64,000 nucleotides of DNA from Vibrio cyclitrophicus (GTDB taxonomy: Bacteria > Pseudomonadota > Gammaproteobacteria > Enterobacterales > Vibrionaceae). Positions within the stretch are counted from its first letter, which is position 1, and each line of letters begins with the position of its first letter. The DNA is taken from positions 3,224,001 to 3,288,000 of the forward strand of contig NZ_AP025480.1 in assembly GCF_024347435.1 (NCBI RefSeq). Reading direction: 5' to 3'. Below are positions 18,619 to 26,078 of the stretch, in pieces. The notes beneath the pieces were generated by a model. It was not told the origin of the DNA, ran no database searches, and saw only the letters and a list, made by a program, of their open reading frames with translations. A program made the position numbers and the translations under genes.

Positions 18619-19161
18619 ATGAAGAAAATGGATACTGAAAAAACAGAAGAAGAAAAGAAAGAAGAACAGAAAAAAGCAGCTAACGAGCGTAGGAAGAAAG
18701 CAGACCGTATTCGCAAACAATCTGGACTAAAGACGAAGAGAGTTCATCTTCATCAAGAAACTCTGAATGACTTAAAAGCACTTGCTGAAATACACGGTTT
18801 TAGCACATCTGATAGTGATCTTGGTTACGATGAACTATCTTGCTTAGTTACACTACTAGCAGATCTCTTGTGGGATAAGAGCTCGTTTAACGCTGTGGAT
18901 TATGAAACAGCCATGCTTAAGCGGTTGCATCTTACGGTGAAGCATTGTCGGTATGAAGATGGTTTGATTTTTGCTATGGATGAGTACGAAATATCTGAAC
19001 TACTTGGAGAGTACAGTTACACACTGCAAGAAAAAACAATTGAGCTTCTACTCGGAAGAGAAGCAACATACTTAGATTTTGATTGGTCAAACGATGTTAT
19101 AAAGGCATTAGCCGATGAAGAAAAGGTAAAAAAAGTCATCTTAGAAATGCTGTGTTTTTAG
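18619..19161 (+). CDS. Probable ribbon-helix-helix regulator of the island
   Basis: No family name can be given with certainty. Seen in 180 residues: a highly charged N-terminal coiled helix (MDTEKTEEEKKEEQKKAANE), then KTKRVHLHQETLNDLKALAEIHG, which has the strand-helix layout of a ribbon-helix-helix domain, a second helix LSCLVTLLADLLW, and an acidic C-terminal part. ATG 18619 is chosen because a GTG at 18586 would place the fifth operator inside the coding region; ATG 18628 is also possible. Its position, divergent from alpA with five palindromes between, fits an autoregulated repressor. It could alternatively be a partner of the ATPase pair downstream. Confidence 0.6.
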   Translation: MKKMDTEKTEEEKKEEQKKAANERRKKADRIRKQSGLKTKRVHLHQETLNDLKALAEIHGFSTSDSDLGYDELSCLVTLLADLLWDKSSFNAVDYETAMLKRLHLTVKHCRYEDGLIFAMDEYEISELLGEYSYTLQEKTIELLLGREATYLDFDWSNDVIKALADEEKVKKVILEMLCF

Positions 19162-19273
19162 TTCAAGTTAGAGATAGACATTAAGAATTAGTCGTATGTG
19201 GTTGGGAAATCAGCAAAAAAGCAGTAAAATTGCCATATAAGAATGGCACTGTAAGTCGACAACGAGTGATCGT

Positions 19274-20680
19274 ATGAAAATTCATGAACTACGCCTTAAA
19301 AATTATAGAAAATTTGTTGATGCACGATTTTGCTTCAACACTCAAACGAATGTGACTGTACTTATTGGTGATAACGCTACAGGTAAGTCCGCCATCCTCA
19401 ATGCACTTTCCATCATGATGGGTAGCTACTTACTCGACTTCAAAGTCCCACAAGCAGCAAGGCACATTAGAAAAGACGAAGTTAGAATTGCACAAATCAA
19501 ATCAGGAGAAATCATTAGCTTAGAGCCACAATGGGCTGATGGTATTGAGGTGTCATGTGTTGGTTCATTATCTGAAGCTACTTCAAAAGATAATTCTCTA
19601 AGTAAACCATTTACTTGGTCAAGATCACTAACGTCTGAAGGTGGAAAAACAACCAGAATCAATGCGAAGAAGATCTCCAAAGCAGGACGAGATGCTCGTG
19701 TAAAAGTTGAAAATGGTGACTCAATAGTCCTTCCAGTACTATCCTACTATGGGACAGGAAGGCTATGGCATAAAAAGCAGGACATAAAAATATCAAAACC
19801 AGACTCTAGAACGGTAGGTTATCGTGATTGCTTAGATCCTGCATCCAATCATCGACTTTTTTATAAATGGTTCAGCCGATTAGAACAAGCCAGCATCCAG
19901 AAAAGTAAAAAATTCAATGTATTAGAATCAGTTAGATCTGCTGTAAAGACATGTATACCTGACTGTGATAGCTTTTATTTTGATATAGAACTTCAGCAAT
20001 TGATGGTTGAGTTTAAAGACGGGCGACTATATAGCTTTGACAACCTAAGTGACGGCTATCGAAACCTGTTAGCTATCGTAGCAGATATAGCTCATCGAGC
20101 AGCAAGGCTAAATCCTCATTTGGGTTCTGACGCTGCTAAATCAAGCCCAGGAATTGTCCTTATAGACGAAATAGATCTGCACCTACATCCAAAGTGGCAA
20201 CGAGAGATTATCACTTCTCTAAGAAGTGCATTTCCAAGTATTCAATTTATAGTGTCCACCCATTCTCCATTTATAATTCAGTCCCTAAAAAGAGGGGAAG
20301 TTATCGACTTAAATAATGGTGAGTGCTTACCTGTAGATTTTGAGCTAGACAGTAACAATGATGAAGTAGTAAGCATAGCTAAGCCCTCACCAAAAAATAC
20401 CTACAGTGAGCGTAGTATCGAAGATATCGTTGAAGATGTAATGGGGGTAGGTATACCTTCAAGAAGTGCACGTTTAGAAAGAATGTATGAAGTAGCTAAG
20501 AAGTACTATCAAGTTCTAGAGCGCAGCGATTCTGCAACACCAGAAGAAAAAGAATTACTTAAAGCAGAATTAGATGAGTTAAGCGCTCCTTTTAGTGAAA
20601 GTGGAGACATCGCATACTATGCATTTTTAGAAATGGAGCGGCTCGCTAAAGGCTTAGGTAAGTCGAATAAAAATAAATGA
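19274..20680 (+). CDS. AAA/ABC-type ATPase, PtuA-like (Septu defence)
   Basis: An SMC/OLD-like ABC ATPase of the group that pairs with HNH nucleases in Septu anti-phage systems. Seen: N-terminal KIHELRLKNYRKF, Walker A GDNATGKS at residues 32-39, an ABC-signature-like LSDGYRN at 258-264, Walker B VLIDEIDLHLHP with D298 and E299, and the switch histidine H330 in STHSP. 468 residues is close to PtuA. Its stop overlaps the start of the HNH gene (ATGA), so the two are translationally coupled. No reverse transcriptase is nearby, so this is not a retron of the Ec78 type, which uses related proteins. The assignment is by domain pairing and order. Confidence 0.82.
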   Translation: MKIHELRLKNYRKFVDARFCFNTQTNVTVLIGDNATGKSAILNALSIMMGSYLLDFKVPQAARHIRKDEVRIAQIKSGEIISLEPQWADGIEVSCVGSLSEATSKDNSLSKPFTWSRSLTSEGGKTTRINAKKISKAGRDARVKVENGDSIVLPVLSYYGTGRLWHKKQDIKISKPDSRTVGYRDCLDPASNHRLFYKWFSRLEQASIQKSKKFNVLESVRSAVKTCIPDCDSFYFDIELQQLMVEFKDGRLYSFDNLSDGYRNLLAIVADIAHRAARLNPHLGSDAAKSSPGIVLIDEIDLHLHPKWQREIITSLRSAFPSIQFIVSTHSPFIIQSLKRGEVIDLNNGECLPVDFELDSNNDEVVSIAKPSPKNTYSERSIEDIVEDVMGVGIPSRSARLERMYEVAKKYYQVLERSDSATPEEKELLKAELDELSAPFSESGDIAYYAFLEMERLAKGLGKSNKNK

Positions 20681-21393
20681 GACCAGTAAACCGCGGAGCG
20701 GTCCCCCAGAAAGATGGCGTCGATAAGATATACAGCACATACCAAAAAGCTAGAGGTGACTTGATCAAGCGGATTGGTGAGTACTGCTCATATTGTGAAA
20801 TGCAGTTAGACACCAATCTAGCTGTTGAGCATGTTTTGCCAAAAAAACCAAAAGGTTCCGGTGCTATTATTCAAGAAAGACTACTTGATTGGGATAATTT
20901 CTTATTAGCATGTACAAATTGCAATTCACATAAAGGCAACGCAAATATCGTTCTTGCTGATTTTGTTTGGCCAGATACTCACAATACTTTTAAAGCTCTG
21001 ACTTATAAAGAAGGTGGTATTGTCGAAGTAGCTGGCTCAATCAATTCTCCAACCAGAGAAAAAATTGATGCTCTCATAGAACTAGTAGGGCTCAAAAAAC
21101 GTCCATCCCTAGATCATGAAGCAAGTGATCGCCGTTGGAATAAAAGAAGAGTTGTATGGGACAAAGCTCTTAGAGCACGAGATCGTCTACAATCGTGCGA
21201 TAGTGAAGAAATGCGTGAGCAAATCATCGAACACGCAGAGGATAGTGGTTTTTGGAGCGTTTGGATGACGGTTTTTCAGCAAGATCCAGATATGCTAAGA
21301 AGGTTGCTATACACAAACCTTTATAAAGGAACAGCTACTGAGTATTTTGACCATAATGGCGCGGCTCTCGTTCGAGTGGCTTCAGAGGTATAA
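20677..21393 (+). CDS. HNH endonuclease, PtuB-like (Septu defence)
   Basis: A 238-residue HNH nuclease, the likely effector of the ATPase-HNH pair. Seen: zinc cysteines C37/C40 (YCSYC) and C79/C82 (CTNC), the catalytic core EH at 51-52 followed by P55, an asparagine in DWDNF near 74, and NSHKGN with H85. This layout matches PtuB/TIGR02646-type proteins, as does the start MRPVNRGAVP. It overlaps the ATPase gene by four bases. In Septu systems PtuA and PtuB form a complex that degrades nucleic acid during phage infection; the same is inferred here. Last gene of the island before attR. Confidence 0.85.
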   Translation: MRPVNRGAVPQKDGVDKIYSTYQKARGDLIKRIGEYCSYCEMQLDTNLAVEHVLPKKPKGSGAIIQERLLDWDNFLLACTNCNSHKGNANIVLADFVWPDTHNTFKALTYKEGGIVEVAGSINSPTREKIDALIELVGLKKRPSLDHEASDRRWNKRRVVWDKALRARDRLQSCDSEEMREQIIEHAEDSGFWSVWMTVFQQDPDMLRRLLYTNLYKGTATEYFDHNGAALVRVASEV

Positions 21394-21521
21394 GTAAGCG
21401 TCAAATCATTGGAAGTAAAATTCTTATTGGGTAGTGCATTGGGTGGTTAAATCAATAAAACCACCAAAAAAAACAACAAATAAACTTTAAATACAACAAC
21501 TTAAATATTGAAATCCACATT

Positions 21522-21542
21522 CAGATCCAGAACATTGAATAA
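21522..21542 (+). other. attR of the yicC island
   Basis: The 21 bases match attL except for two synonymous positions; they read as QIQNIE plus stop, the yicC C-terminus. The stretch 21394-21521 before it holds no gene. The native DNA between here and the cold-shock gene (21543-21866) holds a terminator, a T-loop hairpin and no coding region. Confidence 0.85.
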
Positions 21543-21621
21543 CAGTTTGTCAGTAATACGCTGTGAATAGCCATTAGCTGAATCAGTGTTGATTAACTAA
21601 CAGTGTTAATTAAATCAAGAT

Positions 21622-21648
21622 AAGCTCCTAATTTTAGGGGCTTTTTTT
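21622..21648 (+). terminator. Rho-independent terminator, probably native to yicC
   Basis: AGCTCCTAA pairs with TTAGGGGCT (one G-T pair), followed by seven T residues. It lies 80 bases beyond attR, where the original yicC 3' end would have been before the island entered; it may now end the defence operon. Confidence 0.85.
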
Positions 21649-21827
21649 ATGGATAAAATAATGCCAATCAGGATGACTAAGTGAGCAGATTATTACGCAG
21701 GAGATTTGTTTGGAGCAAGAGATAGAGATAGATACAGCTATAAATAAAACAGAGAAGCGGATGTAACAAAGGATTTTAGAATATTTTGAGGGGGGTATTA
21801 CAAGGGGAAAGATTTAAGGGAGAAAGT

Positions 21828-21855
21828 GGCGCAAGTTGCTATTGCAACTTGCGCC
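21828..21855 (-). terminator. Terminator-like hairpin after the cold-shock gene
   Basis: A 12-base perfect stem GGCGCAAGTTGC/GCAACTTGCGCC with a four-base loop lies 11 bases past the cold-shock stop. The T run on minus is weak (ACTTTCTCCCTT). Confidence 0.7.
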
Positions 21856-21866
21856 GACTTAAAATC

Positions 21867-22079
21867 TTATAGAGCTACAACGTTTGCAGCTTGAAGACCT
21901 TTTTGGCCTTGCTCTACTTCGAAAGACACTTGTTGGCCTTCTTTAAGAGTCTTGAAACCTTCAGATGCGATAGCACGGAAGTGAACGAATACGTCAGCGC
22001 CGCCGTTGTCTTGAGTTAGGAAACCGAAACCTTTCTCTTCGTTAAACCATTTTACTACGCCGTTTGTTTTGTTAGACAT
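21867..22079 (-). CDS. Cold-shock domain protein, CspA family
   Basis: A 70-residue RNA chaperone of the CspA family that melts RNA structure at low temperature. Seen: the single cold-shock domain with RNP1 KGFGFLTQ and RNP2 VFVHFRAI. The start at 22079 ([13 protein letters not shown]) gives the family length and has AGGGA about eight bases upstream; an in-frame upstream start would add 13 non-conserved residues. The 311-base region upstream (22080-22390) has no gene and is probably a long structured cold-shock leader plus promoter, as is common for this family. Confidence 0.93.
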   Translation of the reverse strand: MSNKTNGVVKWFNEEKGFGFLTQDNGGADVFVHFRAIASEGFKTLKEGQQVSFEVEQGQKGLQAANVVAL

Positions 22080-22390
22080 GATGTGTCCCTTATATAAAAA
22101 TAAAAAATTAATCGCCAAAAGTGCGATGCGCTGAAAGCTTGAATTATTTAATGTATCTATGAAGCCAAGGGAAACACTGAGAATAACAATGAAGCAATAC
22201 TAAGGGTTTTACTTTACAACTGGATGTTTCATTTAATAACTCTGAAAACAGAGCGAGGCCATTCTTGGTGATCTAGGCCCGGTTGTAAAGCTTTATTTGA
22301 AAATAATTGATGTTTTTTTGTTCGGTTGGCTTTATTTCAAGCCCAGCTAGGTCGCCGGGCTTGATTTGTAAGATTTTGATCTCAAAAAAT

Positions 22391-22822
22391 TTACTCGTCT
22401 GGCTGCTTAGTTCTGAGATCGACATATGGCCAGTAATGGTGACCAACTCGAATCAACAGAGTTGCTGCAGCTAAGATAAATGCCGCTAAAGATAACCAAA
22501 CAATCAGTACCGCATCCAACTCTTTCATACCCAAGGTAATGTAACGTGCTATCGCCATCATCGCGATATAGATAGGGTATCGCACTGGGATCTTACCGTT
22601 CATCACGAACTGCTGAACCATGGCTAGCACTTCTAAGTAGATAAACATCAGCAGAATGTCGGTCAGTTGTACTCGACGTTCAGCAAAGACGTGCATGAAC
22701 TCTTCCATCATGGCAAACAGTGTCGCCAGTGTGATCGCCACTAATAGAACGGCTTCAAGAATGTGGAAAACCTTAAGGAAAGGCTTACTAAAAGACTTAG
22801 GTAAGTGAGAAGACATAGTCAC
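22391..22822 (-). CDS. psiE: Phosphate-starvation-inducible protein PsiE
   Basis: PsiE is a small inner-membrane protein, phosphate-starvation-induced in E. coli; its function is unknown. Seen in 143 residues: four hydrophobic segments (about residues 20-42, 55-75, 83-100 and 104-125) and the family pattern FLKVFHILEAVLLVAI followed by MEEFMHV. An inner ATG at residue 3 is an equally possible start. It is transcribed alone; 22337-22364 holds an 8-base stem (TCAAGCCC/GGGCTTGA) without a T run that may mark its 3' end. Confidence 0.88.
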   Translation of the reverse strand: MTMSSHLPKSFSKPFLKVFHILEAVLLVAITLATLFAMMEEFMHVFAERRVQLTDILLMFIYLEVLAMVQQFVMNGKIPVRYPIYIAMMAIARYITLGMKELDAVLIVWLSLAAFILAAATLLIRVGHHYWPYVDLRTKQPDE

Positions 22823-22899
22823 TCTTCAAAAATAATTAATCCAACCTCTACAATAGCATGCATCAATATAAGTCGCGCATTCTAAGAGATAACAGATAC

Positions 22900-22931
22900 A
22901 AAAATGGCCCCACTTTCACTGCAGAGCCATC
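22900..22931 (-). terminator. Likely terminator of the purine permease gene
   Basis: On minus, ATGGC and GCCAT flank an imperfect loop, followed by a T run (TTTTTG). It lies about 60 bases beyond the permease stop. Confidence 0.5.
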
Positions 22932-22986
22932 TATTGGTTTGTTATTTAACGACTATTGCTTAACAAACGTTACTTCGCTATTAAGC

Positions 22987-24357
22987 TTATAGCAGGATTA
23001 GGTAAGTTAAGAACACCACACACAGTCCGTAGATAAGCGGGTGTACTTCTTTACGCTTACCTGCCACAACCATGGTGAATGCGTAGCTGATGAAACCCAT
23101 CGCCATACCATTAGCAGGAGAGAAGCTTAGTACGGTGAACATGATAGTGAAGAAAGCTGCAATACGTGACTCTTTCTTTTCCCAGTTAATCTGACCAAGA
23201 CGACCCACCATGTAGATGCCCACTACAACCATCGCAGGCGCAACCATTGCCGCCGAGAAGATAGAGAAAAGTGGGTATAGGAAAAGCGAGATTAAGAACA
23301 GACCCGCCACCATGACTGCTGCCAAGCCCGTTTTTGCACCTTGAGAAGAAGCAATACCCGATTCAGAGAAAGCCGTAATCGATGTGGTACCTAGAATTGA
23401 ACCAATCACTGTACCGCCCGCATCGGCGACTAACGCTGATTTTGCGTTTGGTACCTTGCCGTCTTTGTCAATGATACCTGCATCGCGGCCCACACCAACA
23501 ATTGTGCTCAAGCCATCAAAGAAATCGACAATCAGGAAAATAAGGACGATGAACAAGAGGTCAAACATTTTCTCTGGCGTAAAAGCAGAGAAATCAAAAA
23601 TAGCACCGAAGCTACCTGCCATGCTTGGTGGCATAGCAATGAACTGTTCTGGGATTGGTGCATTTGAAGTGCCCATGAAGACATCAGCAAGAATGGTCAG
23701 TGCAATAGCAGAAACGAACGAGATAAAGGTTGCTAACTTAATATCACGAACCATACAGCCTAATGCAATGAAGATGCTCACATAAGCGATGATCACTTTC
23801 GGATCGGAAATGTCACCTAAGCCAACCAAGACGAACGGGTTAGAAACAATGATGCCCGCATTCTTGAGGCCTAAGAAAGCAATGAACAGTCCGAGAGACA
23901 CGGTAATCGCCAACTTCAAATCTTCAGGAATCGACTCAATCATCGATTTACGGATATTGGTCAATGAGAACGCGAGGTAAAGGATACCCGATAGGAAGAT
24001 GCCAAACAGCGCTTCATTCCAAAGCACCGCAACAGAGCCACTTAATAATAAGCCTTTGAAGAAGCCGTTCATGCTCATGCCTGGTGCAAGCATGACTGGG
24101 TAGTTGCCCCAAATGCCCATAATAAGCGTTGCGATAGCGGCAGACAGAGCGGTTGCTGTAAATACTGCCTCTTTGTCCATACCTGGGATATCCCCCAAAA
24201 TCGCTGGGTTAACCGCCAGAATGTAGCTCATCGCTAAGAAAGTAATAAAACCCGCGTACAGCTCTGTGCCAATCGTGGTTTTTCTTTCAGTGATTTTAAA
24301 CATCGAATCAAGCGAGCCAGAGGTGTTCTGGGCTTTCAGGGTGGAATCGGTACTCAC
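22987..24357 (-). CDS. NCS2 purine permease, guanine/hypoxanthine type
   Basis: A proton-coupled purine importer of the AzgA/GhxP/PbuG branch of NCS2, in the inner membrane. Seen: about 12-14 hydrophobic segments, the start FKITERKTTIGTELYAGFITFLAMSYILAVNP, the motif MLAPGMSMNGFF (a variant of the usual GMGxNA box), and the later DFFDGLSTIVGVG, a substrate-site region. The GTG at 24357 is preferred since AAAGG lies seven bases upstream and the first conserved residue follows within 20; in-frame codons upstream to 24444 would run through the structured leader. The leader resembles a guanine-type purine riboswitch, which agrees with guanine or hypoxanthine as substrate. It is divergent from gmk. 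Confidence 0.88.
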   Translation of the reverse strand: MSTDSTLKAQNTSGSLDSMFKITERKTTIGTELYAGFITFLAMSYILAVNPAILGDIPGMDKEAVFTATALSAAIATLIMGIWGNYPVMLAPGMSMNGFFKGLLLSGSVAVLWNEALFGIFLSGILYLAFSLTNIRKSMIESIPEDLKLAITVSLGLFIAFLGLKNAGIIVSNPFVLVGLGDISDPKVIIAYVSIFIALGCMVRDIKLATFISFVSAIALTILADVFMGTSNAPIPEQFIAMPPSMAGSFGAIFDFSAFTPEKMFDLLFIVLIFLIVDFFDGLSTIVGVGRDAGIIDKDGKVPNAKSALVADAGGTVIGSILGTTSITAFSESGIASSQGAKTGLAAVMVAGLFLISLFLYPLFSIFSAAMVAPAMVVVGIYMVGRLGQINWEKKESRIAAFFTIMFTVLSFSPANGMAMGFISYAFTMVVAGKRKEVHPLIYGLCVVFLTYLILL

Positions 24358-24505
24358 AACAAAACCTTTGCAATAAATTAAGAATTTGAGATTCAAATGC
24401 TGTGAGAATAGAGAGGTCTCTACACTAAAAACTGTAGTCACCAAGGTAGGCTTGGTAGTAGAAACATCTAGTCAAGTAGGGTCTGTTAACCCTAGACATA
24501 TACAG
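24353..24505 (-). promoter_or_regulatory. Candidate purine riboswitch leader of the permease
   Basis: On minus, 24432-24505 can form P1 CTGTA/TACAG, a second stem TCTAG/CTAGA, the junction TGTTTCTACT, a third stem ACCAAG/CTTGGT, and GAC before P1 closes. GTTTCTAC and the GAC+TA junction are core purine-aptamer elements; the C fits the guanine class. Downstream, CTACA/TGTAG can break P1, and CTCACAG (24400-24406) pairs with TTGTGAG (24353-24359) across the GTG start codon, a plausible off state. The second-stem loop (about 20 bases) and third loop do not match the usual kissing-loop consensus, so this is either a variant or a chance likeness. Confidence 0.45.
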
Positions 24506-24524
24506 CATTTAATCGTTTGCGCGG

Positions 24525-24552
24525 ATTGTAAGGGTTGGGATTAAAACTTCAA
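24525..24552 (-). promoter_or_regulatory. Sigma70 promoter of the purine permease
   Basis: On minus: TTGAAG (24547-24552), 16 bases, TACAAT (24525-24530). The start would be near 24518, placing the aptamer-like fold at the very 5' end of a roughly 160-base leader. Confidence 0.65.
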
Positions 24553-24849
24553 CAAATTTTGCCCAGATCACATAAAAAAGTGAACATGATGAGTCATTAC
24601 ATTTATACAAAGATCCTTGATAAGATCATTCGCTAATAAATAACGATCAAGTCAGTTGTTCTCAATCATCTAAATATGCTACTCTTCGCCTCCATTTTTC
24701 TGACCTAATTTTCACCAGTTGTCTCTATTAGTTTCACTCGTTATCCCTTTATAGATGCAGCCATCGGTATAACAATTAAGGTCAGTGCTATCTTTTATAG
24801 TGTCGGTTTATCGCCTTCACTCTATCCAACCAACAGTGGAAATATACAG

Positions 24850-25473
24850 ATGGGCAAAGGTACTCTTTACATCGTATCTGCACCTAGTGGCGCAGGTAAG
24901 TCGAGCTTGATCTCAGCAATGCTAGAAACCAATCCAACCTACGCAATGAAGGTATCTGTTTCACACACCACTCGCGGTATGCGCCCTGGTGAAGAAAATG
25001 GTGTTCACTACCACTTTGTAGAAAAACATCATTTTGAAGACCTTATTAGTAAAGGTGAGTTCCTAGAGTATGCTGAAGTATTCGGCAACTACTACGGTAC
25101 GTCACGCGTTTGGATTGAAGAAAACCTAGACCGCGGTATCGATGTATTCCTAGATATCGACTGGCAAGGTGCTCGTCAGATCCGAGAACAAATGCCTCAA
25201 GCGAAGAGTGTCTTCATTCTTCCACCATCAAATGGTGAGCTAGAGCGTCGTTTAAATGTTCGCGGTCAAGATAGCGACGAAGTTATTGCGAAACGCATGA
25301 GCGAAGCAAAATCAGAGATTTCTCACTATGCAGAATACGATTATGTGATCGTGAATGATGACTTTGATGCAGCCCTAATGGACTTCAGAGCAATCATTCG
25401 TGCGGAGCGCTTAAAAGAAGATAAGCAAGCAGCAAAATACAGCGGCATGCTTACAGCACTACTGGCGGAATAA
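24850..25473 (+). CDS. gmk: Guanylate kinase
   Basis: Gmk phosphorylates GMP to GDP with ATP. Seen: P-loop [10 protein letters not shown] at residues 9-18, the GMP-binding block [12 protein letters not shown] and HYHFVEK, and the lid region around [13 protein letters not shown]. 207 residues as in E. coli. First of the gmk-rpoZ-spoT group, which couples guanine nucleotide supply with ppGpp turnover. A 162-bp repeat separates it from rpoZ. Divergent from the purine permease, so purine uptake and GMP use share this locus. The 24558-24849 spacer shows no other clear element. Confidence 0.97.
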   Translation: MGKGTLYIVSAPSGAGKSSLISAMLETNPTYAMKVSVSHTTRGMRPGEENGVHYHFVEKHHFEDLISKGEFLEYAEVFGNYYGTSRVWIEENLDRGIDVFLDIDWQGARQIREQMPQAKSVFILPPSNGELERRLNVRGQDSDEVIAKRMSEAKSEISHYAEYDYVIVNDDFDAALMDFRAIIRAERLKEDKQAAKYSGMLTALLAE

Positions 25474-25479
25474 TCTCTG

Positions 25480-25641
25480 ATACCAATCGTAGTAAACAAC
25501 TGGTCATTCTAGCTTGTGAAAAAGCCTGATAACGTCGTTAGAATTTTTGATTGTAGGGTCACTACTTATCGAAAAATTCTTCCTTGTTCTCAAACTTTTT
25601 TCCGACGCTATCTCTGAGCACTTATTTACTGTGATTGGTAT
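25480..25641. repeat. MITE-like repeat, copy 1 (gmk-rpoZ spacer)
   Basis: Bounded by the terminal inverted repeat ATACCAATC/GATTGGTAT. Internal sequence is shared with copy 2 at 37299-37473, including CTAGCTTGT, TTTTGATTGTAG, CCTTGTTCTCAA and CACTTA-TTACTGT. It has no coding capacity. Its transposase, if any, is not in this window. Confidence 0.85.
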
Positions 25642-25752
25642 AACTGGATTTTCCATTGAGATAAGTATACGGTGAACTAGAAACTATCTAGTTAAACTTG
25701 TATACTTTCTCGTCATAAAAAATTTATTAGTTAATTACTATTTGGAGTCCTC

Positions 25753-26025
25753 ATGGCACGCGTAACTGTTCAAGACGCTGTTGAAAAAGTTGGCAACCGT
25801 TTCGACCTAGTTCTTATTGCGGCTCGCCGCGCACGTCAAATGCAAACTGGCGGTAAAGATTCACTAGTGCCTGAAGAAAACGATAAGCCAACGGTTATCG
25901 CTCTTCGTGAAATCGAAGAAGGTCTTATCACTAAAGACGTACTAGATGCTCGTGAGCGTCAAGAGCAACAAGAGCAAGAAGCGGCTGAACTTGCAGCAGT
26001 AAGCAGCATCGCTCACACTCGTTAG
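25753..26025 (+). CDS. rpoZ: RNA polymerase omega subunit
   Basis: Omega (90 residues) stabilises beta' and forms part of a ppGpp-binding site on RNA polymerase. Seen: the family start [30 protein letters not shown] and the ALREIEEGL segment, followed by an acidic glutamine-rich tail. The ribosome site TTGGAG is upstream. It precedes spoT by 53 bases, the conserved rpoZ-spoT operon. Confidence 0.97.
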   Translation: MARVTVQDAVEKVGNRFDLVLIAARRARQMQTGGKDSLVPEENDKPTVIALREIEEGLITKDVLDARERQEQQEQEAAELAAVSSIAHTR

Positions 26026-26078
26026 CTCACAGTCGCTAATAGCGCCATTCGAACTAATTAACCTTCCGGGCCTTTAAT

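Larger units (their letters stand above)
14360..21542 (+). mobile_element. Integrative island inserted in the 3' end of yicC
   Basis: About 7.2 kb between a 21-bp direct repeat, attL 14360-14380 and attR 21522-21542, with 19/21 bases identical. It contains a tyrosine integrase next to attL, a flagellin, a possible HUH replication protein, an AlpA-like factor, a probable RHH regulator with five operators, and an ATPase-HNH pair. The 3' end of yicC is a known insertion site of mobilizable islands in Vibrionaceae. No structural phage gene, conjugation gene or recognisable relaxase locus is present, so it must rely on a helper to move between cells. Confidence 0.9.

Noticed and set aside
19274..21393. 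Retron (Ec78-type) defence system
   Set aside because: The ATPase-HNH pair resembles its effectors, but there is no reverse transcriptase or msr-msd RNA in the flanking DNA.
14360..21542. Prophage
   Set aside because: No capsid, tail, terminase or lysis gene is present; only integration, regulation, cargo and defence genes.
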